From the NCBI RefSeq assembly GCF_013303125.1, contig NZ_JABTTE010000001.1:124001-188000 (forward strand): a DNA stretch of 64,000 bases, given 5' to 3'. Below, one piece after another: positions 42,877 through 50,864 of this stretch. The translations under genes were made by a program, and so were the position numbers. Under the pieces are notes generated by a model. It was given only the letters and a program-made list of their open reading frames with translations, had not been told where the DNA came from and searched no databases. Source of the DNA: Calidifontibacillus erzurumensis. GTDB lineage: Bacteria > Bacillota > Bacilli > Bacillales > Bacillaceae_J. Position 1 is the first letter of the stretch, and every line of letters begins with the position of its first letter.

Positions 42877-43977
42877 ATGCGACAATTAACAATGGACGAT
42901 GTAAAAGCTGCAGTAAAAGGTGGTTCGGTATTTGCTTCAGGAGGCGGCGGTTGGGTCGACCATGGATTGGAAATCGGCAGTGCTGCTATTACGATTGGAA
43001 AACCGAAATTAGCAACTGTAGATGAGATTCCTGATGATGCTATTATCGTCACAGCAACAGCGATTGGAGCTCCAGCCGGTACTACCGATTGGCAAATGCT
43101 AGGAAAAGATTATATAAAAGCTGTTCAACTTCTCCAAGAAACTCTTGGAAAAAAAGTATATGGATTAATGACTCCGCAAAACGGGATGTCAAGCACGATT
43201 AATGGTTGGCTGCCTGCTGCAGCATTGGATATGGTTGTAGTTGATGCAACAGGTGATATCCGTGCACATCCAACAGGGAAAATGGGCTCATTAGGACTTG
43301 CCAGCTCGCTTGATTATGAAACCATTCAAGTAGTCGTTGGCGGGAAGCCGGAAACTGGTTCATATATTGAGTTGGTTGTCAAAGGGACACCTGCAAAAAC
43401 ATCAAACATATTGAGAACAGCATCAGATATGTCTGGCGGATTTATTGCTTGTGCGAGACATCCGTTGCCAGCGAAGTATATTAAAGAAAATGCCGCCATT
43501 GGCGGAATTAGTAAAGCATTACAATTAGGTTATGCAATCATGGAAGCTGAGCCAAATGGACCTGCTGCGGTCATTGATACCATTTGTAAAACTACAAATG
43601 GAACAATTTTAGGGACAGGCCGTGTTTTGAAAAAATCTGTTACTTATTCAGGAGCTTTTGATATTGGAACAATTACTGTTGAAACAGAAGAACATGGTGA
43701 ATTGATCCTTCATGTAATGAATGAGTATATGGCAGTTGATACTAAAGCTGGTCAACGTCTAACAACATTCCCGGATGTTATTACAACTATTTCTGTTGAA
43801 ACAGGGGCTCCAGTCAGCGTTGGACATATCGTTGAAGGAATGGAAATCGCTGTATTTAGTATTAATAAAAAATACCTTCCTTTAAGTGCTAGTGTGAAGG
43901 ATCCAACGGTATATCCTGAAGTTGAAAAAGCTCTTGGTATAAATTTAATCGATTATGCTTTTGATAAAGTTAAGTAA
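42877..43977 (+). CDS. DUF917 protein, probable thiohydantoin desulfurase
   Basis: This 366-residue protein belongs to the DUF917 / S-methyl-thiohydantoin desulfurase family (PF06032 plus its C-terminal domain), often encoded with hydantoinases. The N-terminal segment VFASGGGGWVDHG is the typical family start; the C-terminal domain begins near residue 250. ATG 42877, after AAAGGAG, follows the hydratase stop by 13 bases. In the known bacterial ergothioneine pathway a desulfhydrase converts 3-(5-oxo-2-thioxoimidazolidin-4-yl)propionate into hydantoin-5-propionate; this gene has the right family and neighbours for that step. The activity itself is inferred. Confidence 0.75.
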   Translation: MRQLTMDDVKAAVKGGSVFASGGGGWVDHGLEIGSAAITIGKPKLATVDEIPDDAIIVTATAIGAPAGTTDWQMLGKDYIKAVQLLQETLGKKVYGLMTPQNGMSSTINGWLPAAALDMVVVDATGDIRAHPTGKMGSLGLASSLDYETIQVVVGGKPETGSYIELVVKGTPAKTSNILRTASDMSGGFIACARHPLPAKYIKENAAIGGISKALQLGYAIMEAEPNGPAAVIDTICKTTNGTILGTGRVLKKSVTYSGAFDIGTITVETEEHGELILHVMNEYMAVDTKAGQRLTTFPDVITTISVETGAPVSVGHIVEGMEIAVFSINKKYLPLSASVKDPTVYPEVEKALGINLIDYAFDKVK

Positions 43978-43998
43978 TTTGTAGGTGAAACTAGACGA

Positions 43999-44751
43999 AT
44001 GACAAGTAAAAGTAATAGTACGCAGACATTAAAAAGAGGATTAGATATTTTATTCGTGCTAGGGGAAGCTGGTACCACTCTTTCAGTAAGCGAGATTGCT
44101 GAAAGAGTGAATATCCCTGAAAGTACGGCATACCGTTTGTTGCAAACAATGGAAAAAGTTGAAGTTGTTGAACGGAAGGATAAAGGGCAAATTGGTTTAG
44201 GAATGAGAATTCTTCATTTGGCAAGAAGCCTTTCACAACAGATGGATCGTCAAATCAATGAAATTGCCCGTCCTTTTATGGAAAAACTTACAAAACAAGT
44301 AAATGAGACTTCTGTTTTGACAATCCGCACGGGATTAGAAGTCATTTGTATAGAAAGCTGTGAGAGCACTCGACTCATTCGTTTTGTAGTTGAAAACGGA
44401 AAACTATTGCCCCTTTATTCAGGAGCATCAGGGAAAGCAATTTTAGCATATGAAAGCAAACAAATAATTGATCAAGTTTTGGCTCGTTTAGAGAATGAAA
44501 GTAAAAAAGAGGCTTTGATGAAAGAATTAACACAAATACAATCAGATGGATATAGTTTAACTTTCAGTGAAGTTGACCGTGATGTATTTGGGTTGGCTGC
44601 ACCAATTTTTGATAAAACCGGCCGCATTATTGCTAGTTTGACGATAGCGGGGCCTGTTGAACGGTGGGAAGAACATTCACAGCGCGACCTAATCCAGGCT
44701 GTAATAGACAGTGCTAAACAAATAACCGAACATTTAAAAAGCAAAATTTAA
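43999..44751 (+). CDS. IclR family transcriptional regulator
   Basis: The 250-residue protein has an N-terminal winged helix-turn-helix (LKRGLDILFVLGEAG followed by SVSEIAERVNIPESTAYRLL, about 11-55) and a C-terminal IclR effector domain (about 75-245) that binds a small molecule. It is encoded within the catabolic operon in the same direction, 21 bases after the DUF917 gene, so it is probably autoregulated. The tandem palindromes before the first gene are its likely binding site. IclR proteins can repress or activate, so the sign of control is not known. Confidence 0.9.
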   Translation: MTSKSNSTQTLKRGLDILFVLGEAGTTLSVSEIAERVNIPESTAYRLLQTMEKVEVVERKDKGQIGLGMRILHLARSLSQQMDRQINEIARPFMEKLTKQVNETSVLTIRTGLEVICIESCESTRLIRFVVENGKLLPLYSGASGKAILAYESKQIIDQVLARLENESKKEALMKELTQIQSDGYSLTFSEVDRDVFGLAAPIFDKTGRIIASLTIAGPVERWEEHSQRDLIQAVIDSAKQITEHLKSKI

Positions 44752-44775
44752 TATAGCAAAGAAGGTAGAAAAGGT

Positions 44776-46137
44776 ATGAGCGAGCATTTCTATGATCTTC
44801 TCATTCAAGGAAATATAGTTAGACCTGATTCAATTATTTATAACGGTGCTCTAGCAATTCAAAATGGAAAAATTGCAGCGATTATTGAGAATCTTGAATT
44901 AATAAACGCCAAAGAAATTATTGATGCAAGAGGGCATTTTATATTACCAGGTACAATTGATGCACATGTCCATTGCTATAGTTCAGTTGAGGAAGGTTTT
45001 ATGACAGCAAGTAGATCAGCAGCTGCTGGAGGCGTTACTACGATCATTGAAATGCCTTATGATGCACCGGGACTAATTGGATCAGAAGAGGCTTTTGTTG
45101 AGAAAAGAAAACAACTTGAAAAAGAATCTGTTGTTGATATGGCACTTTTAGCAACGATAAAACCTGAAAATGGATTAGATCAGATTCCTCTATTGGCTAA
45201 ACAAGGTGCCTGTGGATTTAAAGTATCGATGTTTAATACCGATTCTGTAAGGTTTCCAAGAATTCATGATGGATTACTTTATGATGTATTTGCTGAAGTT
45301 GCAAAGACGGGATGCCCTGTTGGTGTCCATGCAGAAAATGATGAAATTGTCCGTCATTTTATAAAAAAATATAAAAGTTTAGGAACTGAAGAACCTCGCT
45401 CTCATGCATGGAGTCGTCCTAAAGTTGCGGAATCTGCAGCTGTATTAACGGCTTTAGAGCTTGCCTATTGGACTGGCGTTCACCTGCACATTTACCATTG
45501 TACATTTCCTCGTGTTTTTGAACTTGTACAATTTTATAAAAATATGGGTACGAAAGTTACTGCAGAAACGTGTACTCATTATTTAACTTTAACTGAAGAA
45601 GACATGCTTACTTTAAAGGCCAAAGGAAAAATTAACCCCCCACTTCGGTCAAAAGAGGATGTAGAGGGTTTATGGAAACAGCTTGAAAAAGGAATGATTG
45701 ACATTGTTACGTCAGACCATGCACCTTGGACATTAGAGAAAAAGAATAAGTCTGATATTTTTGAAAATTCATCTGGTGCTCCAGGTGTAGAGGTGTTATT
45801 ACAAATTTTATATAGCGAAGGAGTAGCAAAAGGAAAAATTACGATATTGGATTTAGTGAAGCTATTAAGTGAAAAACCTGCTGAAATATTTGGTTTATCT
45901 TCTCAAAAAGGAAAGCTGGATGTAGAAATGGATGCAGATATTGTCATTCTGAATCCAAATGAGACTTGGGTTTTAGATGAAAACGAGCAACATTCAAGTG
46001 CTGGCTGGAGTCCTTATCATCAAAAGGTTATTCAAGGAAAAATTACACATACATTTGTTAGAGGAAAATTAGTATACGATGGAATAAGTGTTGTTGGTAA
46101 GCCGGGTGATGGAAAATTTGTACATGCAAAACATTAA
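44776..46137 (+). CDS. Allantoinase/hydantoinase-type amidohydrolase, probable hydantoin-5-propionate hydrolase
   Basis: A cyclic amidohydrolase of the dihydroorotase/allantoinase group, 453 residues. The binuclear metal site is complete: His64-Val-His66, Lys149 (carbamylated lysine, GFKVSMF), His185, His241 and Asp314 (TSDHAPW). These enzymes open five- or six-membered cyclic ureides. Following a desulfurase and preceding a carbamoylase, the expected substrate is hydantoin-5-propionate, giving N-carbamoyl-L-glutamate. The annotation allantoinase would be the likely automatic call, but no other allantoin gene is present. Confidence 0.82.
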   Translation: MSEHFYDLLIQGNIVRPDSIIYNGALAIQNGKIAAIIENLELINAKEIIDARGHFILPGTIDAHVHCYSSVEEGFMTASRSAAAGGVTTIIEMPYDAPGLIGSEEAFVEKRKQLEKESVVDMALLATIKPENGLDQIPLLAKQGACGFKVSMFNTDSVRFPRIHDGLLYDVFAEVAKTGCPVGVHAENDEIVRHFIKKYKSLGTEEPRSHAWSRPKVAESAAVLTALELAYWTGVHLHIYHCTFPRVFELVQFYKNMGTKVTAETCTHYLTLTEEDMLTLKAKGKINPPLRSKEDVEGLWKQLEKGMIDIVTSDHAPWTLEKKNKSDIFENSSGAPGVEVLLQILYSEGVAKGKITILDLVKLLSEKPAEIFGLSSQKGKLDVEMDADIVILNPNETWVLDENEQHSSAGWSPYHQKVIQGKITHTFVRGKLVYDGISVVGKPGDGKFVHAKH

Positions 46138-46156
46138 AGAAAAGAGGTGAAGAATA

Positions 46157-47407
46157 TTGATAGAAGAAGCTCTTCAGAAAAGTATGAAAAGGCTTGAACA
46201 AGATATTAAAACCGTAGCTACTTTTGTTGATGAAACAAAACCAGGGTGGACGCGGCGGCCTTTTACACTTTGGTACAAGAAAGCTCGTGAGTGGTTAATG
46301 GAACAAATGCATTCTATAAATATGGAAGTCTCTATTGATGCTGCATCAAATGTCATTGGTTCCATTAAAGGAAGCCATCATGATTTGCCTCCAATTATGA
46401 TCGGATCCCATCTAGATACGGTAACCGGAGGGGGACGTTTTGATGGTATCATTGGTGTTTTAGGTGGATTAGAAGTTGTCCGTATATTAAAAGAAAAAGG
46501 TATTCAACTTCGCCATTCGTTAGAAATTGTTGATTTTACAGCTGAGGAACCTAGTGAATTTGGTATCTCTACTATTGGAAGCAGAGGAATGGTTGGCAAC
46601 CTGACAGAGGAAATGCTTCGTAGAAATGATTCAAGTGGATTAATTTTAAGAGATGCTATAAGGGAAGCAGGCGGTAGACCCGATGACATTATGAAAATGG
46701 TTAGGAAAAAAGGTGATATAGCTCTCTATTTGGAATTGCATATTGAACAAGGCCCGGTTTTGGAACAAATGAATCATAAATTAGGGATTGTTACAGGAAT
46801 TGTAGGTATTCACCGTTATCGGGTTATTGTCGAAGGAAAACCAAATCATGCAGGGACAACGCCGATGAATATGAGACAAGATGCCTTAACAGCATCCTCT
46901 GAAATCATTTTGCAGTTAGAAGCAATTTGCCGAAAACAGTATGAAGAACCTGTTGTAGGAACAGTAGGAAAAGTAACGGTCGAGCCAAATGCTGCAAACG
47001 TAATTCCAGGAAAAGTAAGCTTTGAACTAGAAGTACGGTCGATCGAAAAAAAACTCATTCAAGCAATAATGCAAGAATTGATAAAATTTGGTGATGATCT
47101 TTCAAAACGGCGAAACGTGAAAATTACATTCGATTGTTTATCACAATCAGAGCCGATACGAGTTGATCCATCCATTCAACAAATTATTGAAAAATCGTGC
47201 ATGTCATTTGCTCCTTCCATGAAACTACCAAGTGGCGCTGGCCATGACGCAAATCAGATTGCAACAATTGCGCCAATAGGTATGATTTTCGTTCCAAGCC
47301 GAGATGGTAGAAGTCATTGTCCAGAAGAATGGACAGATTTTAAGGATGTTGCTCTAGGCGTTCATGCGTTGGCTCAGTCAATTATTACATTTGATCAATG
47401 CATTTAA
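46157..47407 (+). CDS. M20 family carbamoylase, probable N-carbamoyl-L-glutamate amidohydrolase
   Basis: This 416-residue Zn/Mn-dependent hydrolase belongs to the hydantoinase/carbamoylase group of peptidase family M20. Metal ligands: His85 in GSHLDTV, Asp96 in GGRFDGIIG, Glu in TAEEPSEFG (catalytic Glu130 and ligand Glu131), His in LHIEQG and the C-terminal His in SHCPEEW. A lid/dimerisation domain interrupts the catalytic domain at about 210-320. Start is TTG 46157, six bases after GAGGTGA. It would release CO2 and ammonia from the N-carbamoyl amino acid, leaving glutamate in the proposed pathway. AllC-type ureidohydrolase activity is the alternative. Confidence 0.82.
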   Translation: MIEEALQKSMKRLEQDIKTVATFVDETKPGWTRRPFTLWYKKAREWLMEQMHSINMEVSIDAASNVIGSIKGSHHDLPPIMIGSHLDTVTGGGRFDGIIGVLGGLEVVRILKEKGIQLRHSLEIVDFTAEEPSEFGISTIGSRGMVGNLTEEMLRRNDSSGLILRDAIREAGGRPDDIMKMVRKKGDIALYLELHIEQGPVLEQMNHKLGIVTGIVGIHRYRVIVEGKPNHAGTTPMNMRQDALTASSEIILQLEAICRKQYEEPVVGTVGKVTVEPNAANVIPGKVSFELEVRSIEKKLIQAIMQELIKFGDDLSKRRNVKITFDCLSQSEPIRVDPSIQQIIEKSCMSFAPSMKLPSGAGHDANQIATIAPIGMIFVPSRDGRSHCPEEWTDFKDVALGVHALAQSIITFDQCI

Positions 47408-47505
47408 AAATATAGTAAACAGATAAGAATTGTAGAAAAAATGATAGGTTCGTATTATAATATGATGGTGATTTATGATCTGCTTTAAGAAATGAGTGGT
47501 GGTTT

Positions 47506-48150
47506 ATGGAGACGATTCTAGATGCATGGATTTATATACAAGAACATTCAGATAAATTTTTTGAAGCTGTACGAGCCCATCTCACGATTAGCCTTTGTGC
47601 ATTAATTGTTGCCATGGCAGTATGCATTCCGCTTGGAATTGTTTGTGCCAAAATAGAAAAAATTTCAAGTGTAATAATGAATGTTTTTAATTCATTACGA
47701 GTGATTCCAAGCCTTGCCATTCTAGTCATCGTCCTTCCTATTATGGGCACTGGATTTTATCCTGCACTAGTGGCATTAACGGTACTTGCTTGTCCGCCGA
47801 TTTTAATCAATACATTTATTGGTTTTCGGGAGATTGATAAATCTGTGTTAGAAGCAGCATCTGGCATGGGGATGGATGGAAAACAAATTTTACGAAAAAT
47901 TGAATTTCCACTAGCTTTGCCATTAATTTTAACAGGCTGCAGGACAGCTGCAGTAGAAGTAGTGGCAAGTGCGACACTTGCTGCTTTTATTGGCGGAGGG
48001 GGCCTTGGTACATTTATCATCAATGGCCTTGGCATGTATAATATACCTTTATTATTAGTGGGTGCTATACCAGTCGCATTATTGGCAATTTTTTCAGAAG
48101 TTTCTTTTGCTATGACAGAAAAACTAGTGACAAAGTATCAACGAGATTAA
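47506..48150 (+). CDS. OpuC-type ABC transporter permease (first)
   Basis: A 214-residue inner-membrane permease of the betaine/choline/carnitine family with five to six transmembrane helices and the coupling EAA motif EAASGMGMDGKQILRKIEF (about 117-135). A 98-bp gap before it contains a TATAAT at 47456 but no well placed -35. It forms a four-gene transporter with the next three genes. In Gram-positive bacteria, OpuC-like transporters include ergothioneine importers (EgtUV); here the permease and binding protein are separate polypeptides. Confidence 0.87.
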   Translation: METILDAWIYIQEHSDKFFEAVRAHLTISLCALIVAMAVCIPLGIVCAKIEKISSVIMNVFNSLRVIPSLAILVIVLPIMGTGFYPALVALTVLACPPILINTFIGFREIDKSVLEAASGMGMDGKQILRKIEFPLALPLILTGCRTAAVEVVASATLAAFIGGGGLGTFIINGLGMYNIPLLLVGAIPVALLAIFSEVSFAMTEKLVTKYQRD

Positions 48151-48172
48151 ATTATTGAAAGGGGATAAGAAA

Positions 48173-49108
48173 ATGAAAAAACGTTCTTTATTAATTGCTT
48201 TTATGACATTGTTGTTAGTCATTTTATCAGCTTGCGGCAACAATTCAACAACAGAAAATTCGGATGCAGGTAATGATGATAAAAAAGACAAACTGACGAT
48301 TAAAGTAGGTTCGAAAAACTTTACTGAATCTTTAATTTTAGGTGAAATGTATTCTTTAGCGTTAGAAAATGCAGGATATAAAGTTGAACGCAAACTAAAT
48401 CTCGGCGGAACAATGGTTGCCCACGAATCTCTAAAAAGCGGTCAAATTGATATGTATCCAGAGTATACAGGAACAGGTTTATTAAACATTTTAGAAGAAG
48501 AGCCAAAAACTGACCCACAAGAAGTGTATGATATTGTTTCAAAAGGATATAAAGAAAAATTTAATTTAGTTTGGCTTGAACCAACAAATGCTAACGACTC
48601 TCAAGGTTTGGTGACAACACGAAAAGTTGCAGAGAAATATGATCTTTATACGATTTCAAAACTTGCAGAATTAGCACCAGAATTACGTTTAGCAGCAGTT
48701 CCAGAATTTGAAGAAAGAGAAGATGGGTTGAAAGGGCTAAAAGCTCATTATGGTGGTATGGATTTTAAATCAATTGAATTATACGATTATGGAATTAAAT
48801 ACCGTGTCATTTTAAATGACGAAGCAGATGTTACAGTCGGTTTTACAACTGACGGCGATCTAACGAATAAAGATTTAGTGTTACTTGAGGATGATAAAAA
48901 CTTCTGGCCACCATATTATGTTGCACCAGTTATTCGTAATGAAATTTTAGAACAAGATCCAGCTGTTGCAGATGTTTTAAATAATGTTTCAAAACTATTA
49001 AATGACGAAGTTTTACAAGGATTAAATGCAGAAGTTGATATTAATAAGCGTGAATATGCGGAAGTAGCAAAAGAATTTCTTGTCGAACAAGGAATTATTA
49101 AAGAATAA
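48173..49108 (+). CDS. Betaine-type substrate-binding lipoprotein
   Basis: The 311-residue extracytoplasmic solute receptor has a lipoprotein signal peptide with lipobox LSAC (Cys21) and an OpuAC-type binding domain starting GSKNFTESLILGEMYSLALE. The DMYPEYTGTG segment is typical of glycine betaine/choline/carnitine binding proteins, whose aromatic cage holds a trimethylammonium group. Ergothioneine is itself a trimethylammonium betaine, so this receptor type suits it. ATG 48173 follows AAAGGGGAT. A hairpin after the gene may raise its level over the ATPase and second permease. Confidence 0.87.
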   Translation: MKKRSLLIAFMTLLLVILSACGNNSTTENSDAGNDDKKDKLTIKVGSKNFTESLILGEMYSLALENAGYKVERKLNLGGTMVAHESLKSGQIDMYPEYTGTGLLNILEEEPKTDPQEVYDIVSKGYKEKFNLVWLEPTNANDSQGLVTTRKVAEKYDLYTISKLAELAPELRLAAVPEFEEREDGLKGLKAHYGGMDFKSIELYDYGIKYRVILNDEADVTVGFTTDGDLTNKDLVLLEDDKNFWPPYYVAPVIRNEILEQDPAVADVLNNVSKLLNDEVLQGLNAEVDINKREYAEVAKEFLVEQGIIKE

Positions 49109-49121
49109 GATAATTATTAAT

Positions 49122-49195
49122 GGGGCTGTCATAATAGTTTGGCATAAGTATTTCTTATAGTGTGCCTAACACAATTGGGACATGCCCTTTTTTTT
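49122..49195 (+). terminator. Attenuator between binding-protein and ATPase genes
   Basis: GGGCTGTC pairs with GACATGCCC (one bulged T), with an inner GGCATAAG/CTTA...TGCC hairpin and a T8 tail. Partial read-through would make the binding protein more abundant than the downstream subunits, a common pattern in ABC operons. Confidence 0.65.
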
Positions 49196-49214
49196 AAAAG
49201 GAGTTGAACTTTAT

Positions 49215-50195
49215 ATGGTGGTAAACGCAATCGAATTTCACGAAGTTAGCAAAACCTTCCCAAAGGCTTCTAAACCTTCTGTATATAATACGACACTTAC
49301 TATAGAAGAAGGAACTTTTGTTACAATATTAGGAACCTCTGGTTCTGGAAAAACAACTCTTCTAAAAATGGTCAATCGAATTCATGAACCATCTTCAGGG
49401 AAAATTTTCGTTCAAGGGGAAGATGTATCTAAAGTGTCGGTTACTGAATTGCGCAGGAAAATCGGATATGTAATTCAACAAATCGGACTTTTTCCACATA
49501 TGACAATTGAAGAAAATATAGCAACTGTACCGAAAATATTAAAATGGGATTCTAAAAAAATTAAGGAACGTGTAGAGTTTCTTCTTGAACTTGTTCATCT
49601 GCCGCCTAATGAATTTTTGAAACGTTATCCTCGTCAATTATCAGGTGGACAGCAGCAACGTGTCGGCATTGCAAGAGCTATGGCCAGTGATCCGGATATA
49701 ATGCTGATGGATGAGCCTTTTGGAGCGATTGATGCCATTACCCGCTCAAGTCTCCAAGATGAGTTAATTTCAATACAAAAGAGATTAAAGAAAACGATAT
49801 TATTTGTTACACATGATATTAACGAAGCATTAAAGCTTGGTGATAAAATCATTGTTATGGACCAAGGAAAAGTTCAACAATATGACACACCACTGAATAT
49901 TTTAATGAACCCAGCCAATGAATTTGTCAGCCGCCTTGTTTCATCTGAGGATATTTTTCAACTCTTAGGAATGCTTCAAGCAGACAGTGTGATGGTTCCA
50001 TTAAGTCAAGTATCAATGAATAATACGAAAACCGTAAAACATAATGATCATTTGAAAAAGGTTTTAACATTACTATTAAATTCTGATATTGATGGAGTCA
50101 TCGTTGAAGATGATAAGAAAAATCCAATTGGTGCGATTACATTTGAACAGTTAAAGTTGAACAATAAAATAAAACAAGCGGTGTTTCCATTATGA
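49215..50195 (+). CDS. OpuC-type ABC transporter ATPase
   Basis: The 326-residue nucleotide-binding subunit has Walker A GTSGSGKT (40-47), signature LSGGQQQR and Walker B IMLMDEPFGAID, then a C-terminal extension of about 80 residues with CBS-like character (IDGVIVEDDKKNPIGAITFE). Full OpuCA/OpuAA proteins carry two CBS repeats for osmotic sensing; only about one is present here, which argues against a simple osmoprotectant role. ATG 49215 follows AAAAGGAG. The stop overlaps the next permease start by four bases. Confidence 0.87.
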   Translation: MVVNAIEFHEVSKTFPKASKPSVYNTTLTIEEGTFVTILGTSGSGKTTLLKMVNRIHEPSSGKIFVQGEDVSKVSVTELRRKIGYVIQQIGLFPHMTIEENIATVPKILKWDSKKIKERVEFLLELVHLPPNEFLKRYPRQLSGGQQQRVGIARAMASDPDIMLMDEPFGAIDAITRSSLQDELISIQKRLKKTILFVTHDINEALKLGDKIIVMDQGKVQQYDTPLNILMNPANEFVSRLVSSEDIFQLLGMLQADSVMVPLSQVSMNNTKTVKHNDHLKKVLTLLLNSDIDGVIVEDDKKNPIGAITFEQLKLNNKIKQAVFPL

Positions 50196-50827
50196 TCTTT
50201 GAATATATTTCCAATTACTATGATTATATTTTTTCTCTTTTTCTTGATCATTTAATAATTATGGCTCTATCGTTAGGTATTTCTCTCGTAATTGCTTTAC
50301 CGATTGGATTTTTTTTAACAAAAGTAAAATGGCTTTCTGTGACAATTCTATCTTTTCTCGGCATTATCTATGCAATTCCTAGTATGGCATTCTTTGCTTT
50401 GTTAATTCCAATTGCTGGACTTGGAATGAAGCCAGCCATCATTGCATTAGTGGCATATAGTCAATTAATTTTAGTTCGAAACGTGATGGTTGGATTTCAA
50501 TCGATTAATCCTTCCATCGTTGAAGCAGGTAAAGGGATGGGGCTGAATTCTTTCCAATTATTTTGGAAAATTCAGTTGCCTCTAGCTCTTCCAATTATTA
50601 TTGGAGGGATTCGGATCGCAACGATTTCAATCATTGGAATTGCGACAATAGCCGCATGGATTAATGCTGGTGGATTAGGTGTTCTATTATTTGAAGGGCT
50701 ATATCAAAACGCGACCCATAAAATTATTATTGGAACGGTATTAGTATCATTCCTTGCATTGTTTACAAATCAATTATTATTAAAGATTGAAAATAAATGT
50801 GCGTTGAAAGCACGGGGTGAACTGTAA
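50192..50827 (+). CDS. OpuC-type ABC transporter permease (second)
   Basis: This 211-residue permease resembles the first (47506-48150) in topology and EAA motif (EAGKGMGLNSFQLFWKIQLP) but is clearly a separate sequence. Two different permeases flanking a binding protein and ATPase is the OpuCA-B-C-D composition. The start overlaps the ATPase stop (ATGA), so translation is coupled. Confidence 0.86.
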   Translation: MIFEYISNYYDYIFSLFLDHLIIMALSLGISLVIALPIGFFLTKVKWLSVTILSFLGIIYAIPSMAFFALLIPIAGLGMKPAIIALVAYSQLILVRNVMVGFQSINPSIVEAGKGMGLNSFQLFWKIQLPLALPIIIGGIRIATISIIGIATIAAWINAGGLGVLLFEGLYQNATHKIIIGTVLVSFLALFTNQLLLKIENKCALKARGEL

Positions 50828-50864
50828 AAAGGTATTACTTTCTATTATTGTAGGAGGAATGTTA

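Noticed and set aside
44776-47407. Allantoin degradation pair (allB/allC)
   Set aside because: No allantoin permease, ureidoglycolate or glyoxylate genes are present; the neighbours fit a hydantoin-5-propionate route better, though allantoin cannot be excluded for the single enzymes.
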